Origin: Neodiprion pinetum
Taxonomy: Eukaryota > Arthropoda > Insecta > Hymenoptera > Diprionidae
Assembly (NCBI RefSeq): GCF_021155775.2
Contig: NC_060235.2
Span: 28,250,607 to 28,314,606, forward strand
Reading direction: 5' to 3'
Length of the DNA stretch: 64,000 nucleotides
The notes under the pieces were generated by a model, which was not told the origin of the DNA, searched no databases, and saw only the letters and a list, made by a program, of their open reading frames with translations. Positions within the stretch are counted from its first letter, which is position 1. Every line of letters starts with the position of its first letter. Position numbers and translations under genes: made by a program. Below, in pieces: positions 12,360-21,400 of this stretch.

Positions 12360-14285
12360 TTAGTCGACCTCCTCGACGGTCGGCCCCGAGTTCCGTCCTC
12401 CGGCTTGCCTGAACTGCGCACCGCAGTCTTGAGGGCCGGCAGGTCCAGCGCTGTTCTGGTGAAGCTTGGCCATCACCGCGGAGCATTGTTTCTGAAGCGC
12501 CTCGAGCTTGTGCTGGTACTCGTCCTTCTCGGCGAGGGTGTTGTTGTCGAGCCAGCGGAGCGTCTCCTCGCAGAGTCCGCTTACCTTATCCCTGTCCTCC
12601 TGGGGGAGCTTCGCCCCGTGCTCCTGCAAGGCCTGCTTGACGTTGAACAGGTAGCTCTCGAGTTGGTTTCGAGCGGCGACCCTTTCGCGTTGCTCGTGGT
12701 CCTGCTCCTTGTACCGCTCAGCCTCCGCGAGCATCCGGTCGATTTCCTCGCGGGACAACCGACCCTTGTCGTTTGTGATTCTCACGTCGCTGCTGCGACC
12801 GCTCGCCGTGTCTTTGGCGGTCACGTGAAGGATCCCGTTGGCGTCGAGGTCGAAGGTCACCTCGATCTTGGGTACGCCGCGAGGTGCCGGGGCGATTCCG
12901 CTCAGCTCAAATCGCCCGAGCAAGTTGTTGTCCTTGGTCATCGCCCGCTCACCCTCGAACACCTGGATCGAGACCCCGGGCTGGTTGTCCGCGTAGGTGG
13001 TAAAGGTCTGCGTCTGTTTGCAAGGGATGCGAGCGTTGCGCTCGATGATGTTGGTCATGACGCCGCCGGCGGTCTCGATGCCGAGAGAGAGCGGGGCCAC
13101 GTCGACGAGGAGCACGTCCTGGAGGCTGGAGCTGGCGTTTCCATCCCCGCTGAGGATGGCCGCCTGAACGGCGGCTCCGTAGGCCACCGCCTCGTCGGGA
13201 TTTATGGAGAGGTTCAGCTGTTTGCCGCAGAAGAAGTTCTGCAGAAGCGATTGGATCTTCGGGATTCGCGTCGAACCCCCGACGAGGACTATGTCGTGAA
13301 TCGCCCGCTTGTCCATCTTCGCGTCGGCCAGCGCCTTCTCGACCGGGGCGAGGGTGCCGCGGAATAGGTCGGCGCAGAGCTCCTCGAAACGCGCCCGGGA
13401 CACCTTCGTGTAGAAGTCGATGCCGTCGAAGAGGGCGTCGATCTCGATGCTGGCTTCGGTGCTCGACGAGAGCGTGCGCTTCGCCCGCTCGGCCGCTGTA
13501 CGCAATCTGCGGAGCGCGCGCGGGTTCATCCTCATGTTCTTCTTGTACTTCCGCTCGAACTCGGCCGCGAAGTGCTCGACCAGCCTCGAGTCGAAGTCCT
13601 CGCCGCCGAGGTGGGTGTCGCCGGCGGTCGCTTTCACCTCGAACAACGAACCCTCGTCTATCGACAGGATCGAGACGTCGAAGGTTCCGCCCCCGAGATC
13701 GAATATCAGGACGTTTCGCTCGCCCTTGAGGTTCTTGTCGAGGCCGTAGGCGAGGGCCGCGGCCGTCGGCTCGTTGATGATCCTCAGAACGTTGATGCCG
13801 GCTATGGCGCCGGCGTCCTTTGTCGCCTGTCTCTGCGAGTCGTTGAAGTAGGCCGGGACGGTGATCACCGCGTCCTTGACCGACTGGCCCAAGTACGCCT
13901 CGGCCGTCTCCTTCATCTTCGTCAGCACCATCGAGCTGATCTCCTCCGGGTTGAACCGTTTCGTCTCGCCGCGGAACTCGACCGCGATCTTCGGTTTGCC
14001 CCCTTCCTCGACGACGCGGAACGGCCAGTGCTTCATGTCTGCCTGGATCTTGGGGTCGTCGAATCGCCGGCCGATCAACCGCTTCGCGTCGAACACCGTG
14101 TTGCTCGGGTTCATCGCGACTTGGTTCTTGGCCGCGTCTCCGATCAGCCGCTCCGTGTCCGTGAACGCCACGTAACTCGGCGTTGTTCTGTTTCCTTGGT
14201 CGTTGGCGATGATCTCGACTTTACCCTGCTGCCACACTCCGACGCACGAGTACGTCGTTCCCAAATCAATTCCGATTGCTGGCAT
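12360..14285 (-). CDS. Hsp70: Heat-inducible cytosolic Hsp70, left member of a head-to-head pair
   Basis: An intronless gene of 641 aa. The start is the ATG at 14283-14285 ('MPAIGIDLGTTYSCVG'); the open frame upstream has no ATG. The ATPase domain has all three Hsp70 signatures: 'IDLGTTYS' near residue 5, 'IFDLGGGTFDVSIL' near 195 and 'IVLVGGSTRIPKIQ' near 335. The substrate-binding domain and helical lid follow, and the chain ends 'GPTVEEVD', the EEVD tail that binds TPR co-chaperones and marks a cytosolic member. Hsp70 refolds proteins in ATP-driven cycles with J-proteins. The lack of introns, the heat-shock elements and the TATA box fit the stress-inducible class. Codon use is strongly G/C-ending in an AT-rich region. 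The protein is identical to that at 15234-17159. Confidence 0.97.
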   Translation of the reverse strand: MPAIGIDLGTTYSCVGVWQQGKVEIIANDQGNRTTPSYVAFTDTERLIGDAAKNQVAMNPSNTVFDAKRLIGRRFDDPKIQADMKHWPFRVVEEGGKPKIAVEFRGETKRFNPEEISSMVLTKMKETAEAYLGQSVKDAVITVPAYFNDSQRQATKDAGAIAGINVLRIINEPTAAALAYGLDKNLKGERNVLIFDLGGGTFDVSILSIDEGSLFEVKATAGDTHLGGEDFDSRLVEHFAAEFERKYKKNMRMNPRALRRLRTAAERAKRTLSSSTEASIEIDALFDGIDFYTKVSRARFEELCADLFRGTLAPVEKALADAKMDKRAIHDIVLVGGSTRIPKIQSLLQNFFCGKQLNLSINPDEAVAYGAAVQAAILSGDGNASSSLQDVLLVDVAPLSLGIETAGGVMTNIIERNARIPCKQTQTFTTYADNQPGVSIQVFEGERAMTKDNNLLGRFELSGIAPAPRGVPKIEVTFDLDANGILHVTAKDTASGRSSDVRITNDKGRLSREEIDRMLAEAERYKEQDHEQRERVAARNQLESYLFNVKQALQEHGAKLPQEDRDKVSGLCEETLRWLDNNTLAEKDEYQHKLEALQKQCSAVMAKLHQNSAGPAGPQDCGAQFRQAGGRNSGPTVEEVD

Positions 14286-14448
14286 CTTCGCTTCTTTTAC
14301 GTCTGCGTATAAACCGTTATGCTTTTCACCAAACAACTTCGCGTTCTTGATTGCTTCGAATAACTTGCTTTCAACTGTCGCGTGTTTCGCTTTGATGCGT
14401 TTCGTTTCGCTTGCGTTTGAATACTGCCGGGCTCTGCGTGTCGCCGCC

Positions 14449-14617
14449 TATTTATACTCCCGCCAGTATTTCCCGAGTCGCCGCGAACGTTCTAGCAAAT
14501 GCCAGGCTGCCGATACGCTCGCCTCGTTCGTTGTCATGGATACGGCGCTACACTGCGCCACGTGACATCTACAGGCTGTCATCGGCGCGTGGAACGTTCG
14601 ATGCTCGAAACTTCCAT
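14449..14617 (-). promoter_or_regulatory. Heat-shock promoter of the left Hsp70
   Basis: It has a TATA box (TATAAATA on the minus strand, 14449-14456). Heat-shock-element half-site pairs lie at 14485-14492 (GAACGTTC), 14592-14599 (GAACGTTC) and 14607-14614 (GAAGTTTC on the minus strand). The arrangement of inverted GAA/TTC units fits HSF trimer binding. An E-box-like CACGTG also lies between the elements. Confidence 0.8.
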
Positions 14618-14901
14618 TCATCAATTCTGTTCAACTGTTCAATTAGAACATACAGGCCGGAATGCATATTTCCATCAGTGAGTGGTAAGTTCCAGAAGCT
14701 CAATGTTCTGGAAATACATTCATCTGCGGGCTTACGAGCGCCTAGAAAGTTTCGCGAATCGACGAATGAGTGGGTAACGGTTCATAGCGAGTTACAGAAC
14801 CGCCCTACTGATTTTCAGATTTTCGAAAAGCGTCCGGACAACACCGCTGCTACGTTAGTGGGCCAAATCAAGAGAAGACACGGAAGAACCATCGCGACGC
14901 G
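14618..14901. promoter_or_regulatory. Unique 284-bp centre of the Hsp70 palindrome with heat-shock elements
   Basis: This single-copy spacer separates the arms. It contains TTCCAGAA (14690-14697), TTCTGGAA (14706-14713) and TTCGCGAA (14751-14758), each an inverted TTCnnGAA pair typical of HSF sites. Because it lies between two divergent promoters it could serve both genes. No coding sequence is apparent. Confidence 0.7.
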
Positions 14902-15070
14902 ATGGAAGTTTCGAGCATCGAACGTTCCACGCGCCGATGACAGCCTGTAGATGTCACGTGGCGCAGTGTAGCGCCGTATCCATGACAACGAACGAGGCGA
15001 GCGTATCGGCAGCCTGGCATTTGCTAGAACGTTCGCGGCGACTCGGGAAATACTGGCGGGAGTATAAATA
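14902..15070 (+). promoter_or_regulatory. Heat-shock promoter of the right Hsp70
   Basis: Mirror image of the left promoter: GAAGTTTC 14905-14912, GAACGTTC 14920-14927, GAACGTTC 15027-15034 and TATAAATA 15063-15070. Transcription probably starts about 25-30 bp downstream near 'GGCAGTATTC', giving an A-rich 5' leader of about 140 nt, as is usual for inducible Hsp70 genes. Confidence 0.8.
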
Positions 15071-15233
15071 GGCGGCGACACGCAGAGCCCGGCAGTATTC
15101 AAACGCAAGCGAAACGAAACGCATCAAAGCGAAACACGCGACAGTTGAAAGCAAGTTATTCGAAGCAATCAAGAACGCGAAGTTGTTTGGTGAAAAGCAT
15201 AACGGTTTATACGCAGACGTAAAAGAAGCGAAG

Positions 15234-17159
15234 ATGCCAGCAATCGGAATTGATTTGGGAACGACGTACTCGTGCGTCGGAGTGTGGCAGCAGGGTAAAG
15301 TCGAGATCATCGCCAACGACCAAGGAAACAGAACAACGCCGAGTTACGTGGCGTTCACGGACACGGAGCGGCTGATCGGAGACGCGGCCAAGAACCAAGT
15401 CGCGATGAACCCGAGCAACACGGTGTTCGACGCGAAGCGGTTGATCGGCCGGCGATTCGACGACCCCAAGATCCAGGCAGACATGAAGCACTGGCCGTTC
15501 CGCGTCGTCGAGGAAGGGGGCAAACCGAAGATCGCGGTCGAGTTCCGCGGCGAGACGAAACGGTTCAACCCGGAGGAGATCAGCTCGATGGTGCTGACGA
15601 AGATGAAGGAGACGGCCGAGGCGTACTTGGGCCAGTCGGTCAAGGACGCGGTGATCACCGTCCCGGCCTACTTCAACGACTCGCAGAGACAGGCGACAAA
15701 GGACGCCGGCGCCATAGCCGGCATCAACGTTCTGAGGATCATCAACGAGCCGACGGCCGCGGCCCTCGCCTACGGCCTCGACAAGAACCTCAAGGGCGAG
15801 CGAAACGTCCTGATATTCGATCTCGGGGGCGGAACCTTCGACGTCTCGATCCTGTCGATAGACGAGGGTTCGTTGTTCGAGGTGAAAGCGACCGCCGGCG
15901 ACACCCACCTCGGCGGCGAGGACTTCGACTCGAGGCTGGTCGAGCACTTCGCGGCCGAGTTCGAGCGGAAGTACAAGAAGAACATGAGGATGAACCCGCG
16001 CGCGCTCCGCAGATTGCGTACAGCGGCCGAGCGGGCGAAGCGCACGCTCTCGTCGAGCACCGAAGCCAGCATCGAGATCGACGCCCTCTTCGACGGCATC
16101 GACTTCTACACGAAGGTGTCCCGGGCGCGTTTCGAGGAGCTCTGCGCCGACCTATTCCGCGGCACCCTCGCCCCGGTCGAGAAGGCGCTGGCCGACGCGA
16201 AGATGGACAAGCGGGCGATTCACGACATAGTCCTCGTCGGGGGTTCGACGCGAATCCCGAAGATCCAATCGCTTCTGCAGAACTTCTTCTGCGGCAAACA
16301 GCTGAACCTCTCCATAAATCCCGACGAGGCGGTGGCCTACGGAGCCGCCGTTCAGGCGGCCATCCTCAGCGGGGATGGAAACGCCAGCTCCAGCCTCCAG
16401 GACGTGCTCCTCGTCGACGTGGCCCCGCTCTCTCTCGGCATCGAGACCGCCGGCGGCGTCATGACCAACATCATCGAGCGCAACGCTCGCATCCCTTGCA
16501 AACAGACGCAGACCTTTACCACCTACGCGGACAACCAGCCCGGGGTCTCGATCCAGGTGTTCGAGGGTGAGCGGGCGATGACCAAGGACAACAACTTGCT
16601 CGGGCGATTTGAGCTGAGCGGAATCGCCCCGGCACCTCGCGGCGTACCCAAGATCGAGGTGACCTTCGACCTCGACGCCAACGGGATCCTTCACGTGACC
16701 GCCAAAGACACGGCGAGCGGTCGCAGCAGCGACGTGAGAATCACAAACGACAAGGGTCGGTTGTCCCGCGAGGAAATCGACCGGATGCTCGCGGAGGCTG
16801 AGCGGTACAAGGAGCAGGACCACGAGCAACGCGAAAGGGTCGCCGCTCGAAACCAACTCGAGAGCTACCTGTTCAACGTCAAGCAGGCCTTGCAGGAGCA
16901 CGGGGCGAAGCTCCCCCAGGAGGACAGGGATAAGGTAAGCGGACTCTGCGAGGAGACGCTCCGCTGGCTCGACAACAACACCCTCGCCGAGAAGGACGAG
17001 TACCAGCACAAGCTCGAGGCGCTTCAGAAACAATGCTCCGCGGTGATGGCCAAGCTTCACCAGAACAGCGCTGGACCTGCCGGCCCTCAAGACTGCGGTG
17101 CGCAGTTCAGGCAAGCCGGAGGACGGAACTCGGGGCCGACCGTCGAGGAGGTCGACTAA
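15234..17159 (+). CDS. Hsp70: Heat-inducible cytosolic Hsp70, right member of a head-to-head pair
   Basis: An intronless gene of 641 aa, identical in protein to its neighbour at 12360-14285, with the same signatures and the same EEVD end. Translation starts at the 'MPAIGIDLGTTYS' ATG, about 165 bp after the TATA box. The two genes diverge from a shared 284-bp core. Their identity, including synonymous sites and UTR portions, implies very recent duplication or ongoing gene conversion. The layout recalls the head-to-head Hsp70 pair at Drosophila 87A7, though independent origin is possible. The 3' flank beyond 17326 is unique, with AATAAA near 17426. Confidence 0.97.
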   Translation: MPAIGIDLGTTYSCVGVWQQGKVEIIANDQGNRTTPSYVAFTDTERLIGDAAKNQVAMNPSNTVFDAKRLIGRRFDDPKIQADMKHWPFRVVEEGGKPKIAVEFRGETKRFNPEEISSMVLTKMKETAEAYLGQSVKDAVITVPAYFNDSQRQATKDAGAIAGINVLRIINEPTAAALAYGLDKNLKGERNVLIFDLGGGTFDVSILSIDEGSLFEVKATAGDTHLGGEDFDSRLVEHFAAEFERKYKKNMRMNPRALRRLRTAAERAKRTLSSSTEASIEIDALFDGIDFYTKVSRARFEELCADLFRGTLAPVEKALADAKMDKRAIHDIVLVGGSTRIPKIQSLLQNFFCGKQLNLSINPDEAVAYGAAVQAAILSGDGNASSSLQDVLLVDVAPLSLGIETAGGVMTNIIERNARIPCKQTQTFTTYADNQPGVSIQVFEGERAMTKDNNLLGRFELSGIAPAPRGVPKIEVTFDLDANGILHVTAKDTASGRSSDVRITNDKGRLSREEIDRMLAEAERYKEQDHEQRERVAARNQLESYLFNVKQALQEHGAKLPQEDRDKVSGLCEETLRWLDNNTLAEKDEYQHKLEALQKQCSAVMAKLHQNSAGPAGPQDCGAQFRQAGGRNSGPTVEEVD

Positions 17160-17326
17160 ACACCTAAACTTTTATCGAGTCCCTCACGACTGCCGAATCT
17201 CCTCACTGCGCATCTAAGTCATCTTTCATTTACCAATTTGTTCATTGTAACTACTTTGAATGTTCCTATGAGACTGATGTTATGTTTTATCCACTGTTAA
17301 TGATTTGTAATTTATTTGTAAATAAT

Positions 17327-18483
17327 TGTGCGTTATGATTTATGTAAGCTTAGTTAAGTGTCATTCGAATTATAATAATGGAATGTAACCGAATCTGAGT
17401 GAATGCGTATGATTGCCAACAGTACCAAATAAAATGAACAAATTTTTTGTACATAAATATTGAAGCCGGTTTTTTTTTCATACATCTCTATTTTATGTTC
17501 ATATTCATACACCTATCTCTCCCTTCTTTCCAGAGCCCTTCTCATATTTACTAATTCAAGTATCATTAGTTCAAGTATTGTTTGCAGCACAAATATTAGC
17601 GCAGCTATATTATCAATTAGAGAATAGTATCATTTCAAAGTGACGAACGACGGTCAACTTCGTCTAGTTGAATCTGTTAAAAATCAATCGGGGCAGATAG
17701 CACACATTCAAATGTTTTCTCTAAATTCAGATCTGGGTGTGACATGTTCCGAAGTGGTGCAAACTCAGGATTAAAGCCACCAGCACCATGGATGAGAAAT
17801 CTATACGTAATGATTATGGTCTCTCTCGCAGCTGTAGGAAAACTAAATTTACAGTATGGGAAAATTAGCCGCAAGGGTCGACCCGACAAGTCTTACAGTC
17901 CATATTATTTTATTTTCACTATACTTTAATGCACCAGAAATTACTCCTGGGCCAATCACTGAGTTCACAACCTAGTAAAAGACAAGAATGAAGTAATGAA
18001 ATTAAAATTAATTCACTGGACCACAGATTCAAGACTTAGAGGGCCAATGAAATACCTGTTAAAAATGAAAAATTCACCCAAAGTCAAAGTTCACAGTAGC
18101 TACATTAATCGATCATCGAGCACCGAGAAGTCTGCCGTAATTTGAATAGACCGCCGTTTAGCGAACATTGGCAAGACTGGATACCACCATTAATTATGTA
18201 GTTTTGTTGCGTGATCAGCCTGGCAGCACTGGGTATGTAAAGGCATCAGCGGACAAGGCAGCGAAGCTCTCTGAGCGAAGTAGCTACGAACAAGACACGG
18301 TCGCTGGCGTCGAAGTTGAGTGCTAACCAGACGGCAGAGTCATTGGCGGGTGCGGGCTGTTCGTACGTAGCGTGTGTTGAGTGGTTCGTCTATCCCCCCT
18401 CATTAAAAGAACAGTGATTGTGGTAATTTATTTTGAAATCGTTGAATGTATGAACGAACGATCGCATAGATCGTAATAACAAA
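17327..18483. other. Intergenic region and 5' UTR/promoter of the Ras2-like gene
   Basis: AT-rich up to about 18100, then more GC-rich near the Ras start (about 18200-18483), consistent with a promoter and 5' UTR. Two overlapping open frames of 60-70 codons at 17677-17929 show no recognisable features. No other gene was seen. Confidence 0.5.
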
Positions 18484-21400
18484 ATGTCAAGGCCAGGTGA
18501 CAGACAGAGCTATGCGCAGACCTATAAATTGGTGGTCGTGGGCGGGGGTGGTGTTGGAAAATCAGCAATAACGATACAATTCATTCAAGTGAGTTTCATG
18601 AATTTTTTATTCTTTTTCCATCCCCTCAATTTTTCCTTCGTGCAACGCACTCAGCGTAGGTCGACCGCTTGTCCGTCAAAGAAAGGCTCGGTTGTCCTTC
18701 GCGTCGCGCTCTATCGTGCCTAAGGAAATTTCGATGCATGAAAGTTGCCTAACAATATCAGCAGTGTTGACTATCTCGAAAAAATAGGGAGAAACTATTT
18801 GCTATATTAATTAGCTGAGATGTTTACGCTCAAGCAGTCAGGAAGACATTTTTAGTCCCATTTGCCGAAAAACCAACGTGTGCAGATGATAATGATTACG
18901 GTGTATTTTCGTAATATTTCTCACATCAGTGCATTTATTGCTTAAATCCTTCTGAACGTGTCAGAGTTTCGGTCGGGTAGATACTTGTAAGTCAGAAACG
19001 TCAATGCGTCGTGTAACTTGCTTTCAAAGACGTGATATTAATTGACAGCTGACAATAAGGCAAAATGTTAGAATACTAAGCGACACTTGACGTCATCGTA
19101 ATCAGCTGAACATTGGAAATATTACGTTAAGAGTCATCATCCGTGTACGGTTAAGAGATCAGAACCTTACAACTTCGCGTTAAAATGGAAACCGCGAGAG
19201 AACGATTGTAAAAAGTACACAAAACTTATATAACAAATGAGCCGCCGCCCCAGCTGCTTAAAACATCCTCTCCCATCAGTTTTCGCGCTGACGAATGTAA
19301 TTATGTCAAATAATCTTCGCCTAGCCCGGCTTTGTTTGTCAACGAATGATTATGGTTATCGGTAATGGTGCCAAATTCACGATTTATGAGAGGAGCGTTT
19401 CTTAACTCATCGGCGTAAATATTATGTAGTTTAATTACCGTGCATAATTAATTAAGCCGTTTCCCGAGTCACATGGATATGCATAATGCAGGGCACAAGG
19501 TTTCATACCCCCCCTCCGGCCATATTACACATTCGTACAACGTTCCTTCGCCAGCGCCGCTTGCGTATTTGGTATTGGAGTCGTGATCGCCACATCTTGG
19601 GATCGCCTACACAGTTTTACATAGGCGGTTTTACAATGGACCGTCGCCGTTCCTCTCGCCTCAGCCAAAACATGCACCGTAACATTTATCAAAATCGTCA
19701 ATGTCTTGTATCACTCGTTATTCGTTTTCTTTAACTGATCGCTGCTGCTTGAACTTGAATTGTTTTCCATGTAGTATGCACATTACATCTGTTGTATTCG
19801 TAGGATGACGTTCACGAGGTGTCAGACTTTGGAAGTCCAACAAGAAAGTCGGGAGATATTCAAATTACGTTGATATTCGAGTAAAGTCGCATAAAAGATT
19901 GATAAACCCAACAAAACGGCGATGGCCTAGAATTTTCTGATCATTTTCATTCTCGTTCGATTTCTAAAACTCTGTCGTACACTCGTTGTTAATTTACGCA
20001 TAAACAAACAAGTACGTTAATTTAGTCATACGAGAGTGACAATATTTTGCTATGGCTGGTAAAACTTTGTCAAACATACGCCTGCCCTTTCTGTCGACAT
20101 TTATTTGGATATTTGTGCAAGTTGATGTCATTGCACAAAAATATTTTCGAAATGTCCACTATATTAAGAATCGTTGGGTTTATTTATTTTAACGTTTATA
20201 AGTCAGCCTTACAATCAGGCCGATTCAACGGTTGCGTTGCATTATTGTTTCTTGATTGCAACGTTTAATTATAGATGGATAAAAATTTATGCTTTTATGT
20301 ATCCCACAAGAATGCAGTTAGATAAACAAACCTTTTTACAAGTTCAGTTTAAATGCCTCTGAACGTTCCTGGAGGATCGTTATTGTATGTAGGTATTATA
20401 GGCTAGCGATTCGCCTGCGCTCTACTATTTTTGGCAGTCGCGGCCTTATCCAGTCGTCGGGCCTCGACTTGTAGTCTAGACTGTTCACTTTCAAAGGACT
20501 GACGGAGGCTCGAATAGATTCTAAAAATGCGGGAAATCGGTGAATCAAATTTCAACTCTCGCTAAAATATGCGTTTCATGATGACAATAAGTTTTGTTGC
20601 GATCATTGCAGCATCACGTAACTGGATATAATCTGCTAAGTACATGAATTATCTAGACGCCGTCCATTCAGCAGGTAACTCTATTTGACACTCATGATTT
20701 TTACGAAGAATTTTGTGTAGTCGGTCGCAGATGGGAGGGTGTAAGATAATTTTTGAAGTTCGAAATACTAAACATCGTCGACCTCTTCGGTTTACGACCA
20801 AACGGACAGTGGAACGTTTTGTACATGTATGATTCGGTATGAAAAAATTGAAATCCAATACGATAAGAAACATCTATCTGACAGTTCTAAATATGACTAG
20901 GCTTATTTTCATTCCATTTCTGTTTATCGCCAGAGTGATGAGTCACATGGTGAGTGTAAAATATGATATAATAGACTGATATAGCATACATATAATTAAT
21001 GCCTACACGTCACAAATCGACCATGATAACAGAATCGTAATAATAATGTGTGACTGAATTTACATTGTCTATATCCCCCCGTATATAATCATACTCTAAT
21101 CGAAGGTATTGATCGTTAACATTAACCGTTTCGTGGTAGCTCCACCGCCCCAAAAAAAAAAAAAAAAAAAATGTAACGCACTTTGTTGACGTTATCTCGT
21201 TATTCGAGCAAACAGCTGCTTATTTATCCTAATCGTAAGAGAAATTGCGATGAATGAATTGTAAAACATAGGTGCGGTATTAACCACTAATTGTACTACA
21301 ATTATCGACATAGTGCGAAACGGTATGTTCCTGTATCTCATTGCGTGTTTTTCCTCTGTAATATAAGTGTACGTGATGAATCCACTTGCGTAGAAAAAAT

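Larger units (their letters stand above)
12193..14617 (-). repeat. Left arm of a 5.1 kb inverted repeat carrying an Hsp70 gene
   Basis: This 2425-bp arm is the reverse complement of 14902-17326; paired positions sum to 29519 along the whole arm, so there are no indels. It includes the proximal promoter, 5' UTR, coding region and about 170 bp of 3' flank. The proteins and the overlapping antisense reading frames are identical between arms, and I found no mismatch in the stretches compared. Identity stops at 12193 and 14617. Confidence 0.93.
14902..17326 (+). repeat. Right arm of the 5.1 kb Hsp70 inverted repeat
   Basis: Partner of 12193-14617. Homology ends abruptly at 17326, where the right flank continues with its own AATAAA region (near 17426). 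The arm ends lie about 170 bp past the stop codon, so the repeated unit covers one entire transcription unit without its distal 3' end. Confidence 0.93.

Noticed and set aside
12405..14312. Long antisense open frames (up to 320 codons) opposite the Hsp70 genes, repeated at each copy
   Set aside because: They arise from the G/C-ending codon bias of Hsp70, are rich in Val, Leu, Arg and Gly, match no family, and recur only because the genes are duplicated.
15183..15233. A 17-codon in-frame extension upstream of the Hsp70 start
   Set aside because: It begins at TTG, not ATG; the family N-terminus starts exactly at 'MPAIGIDLGTTYS', and this stretch is 5' leader.
21150..21170. A run of 19-20 adenines as a possible retroposed transcript tail
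   Set aside because: No upstream open frame or target-site duplication marks a retrocopy, so a simple homopolymer is enough.
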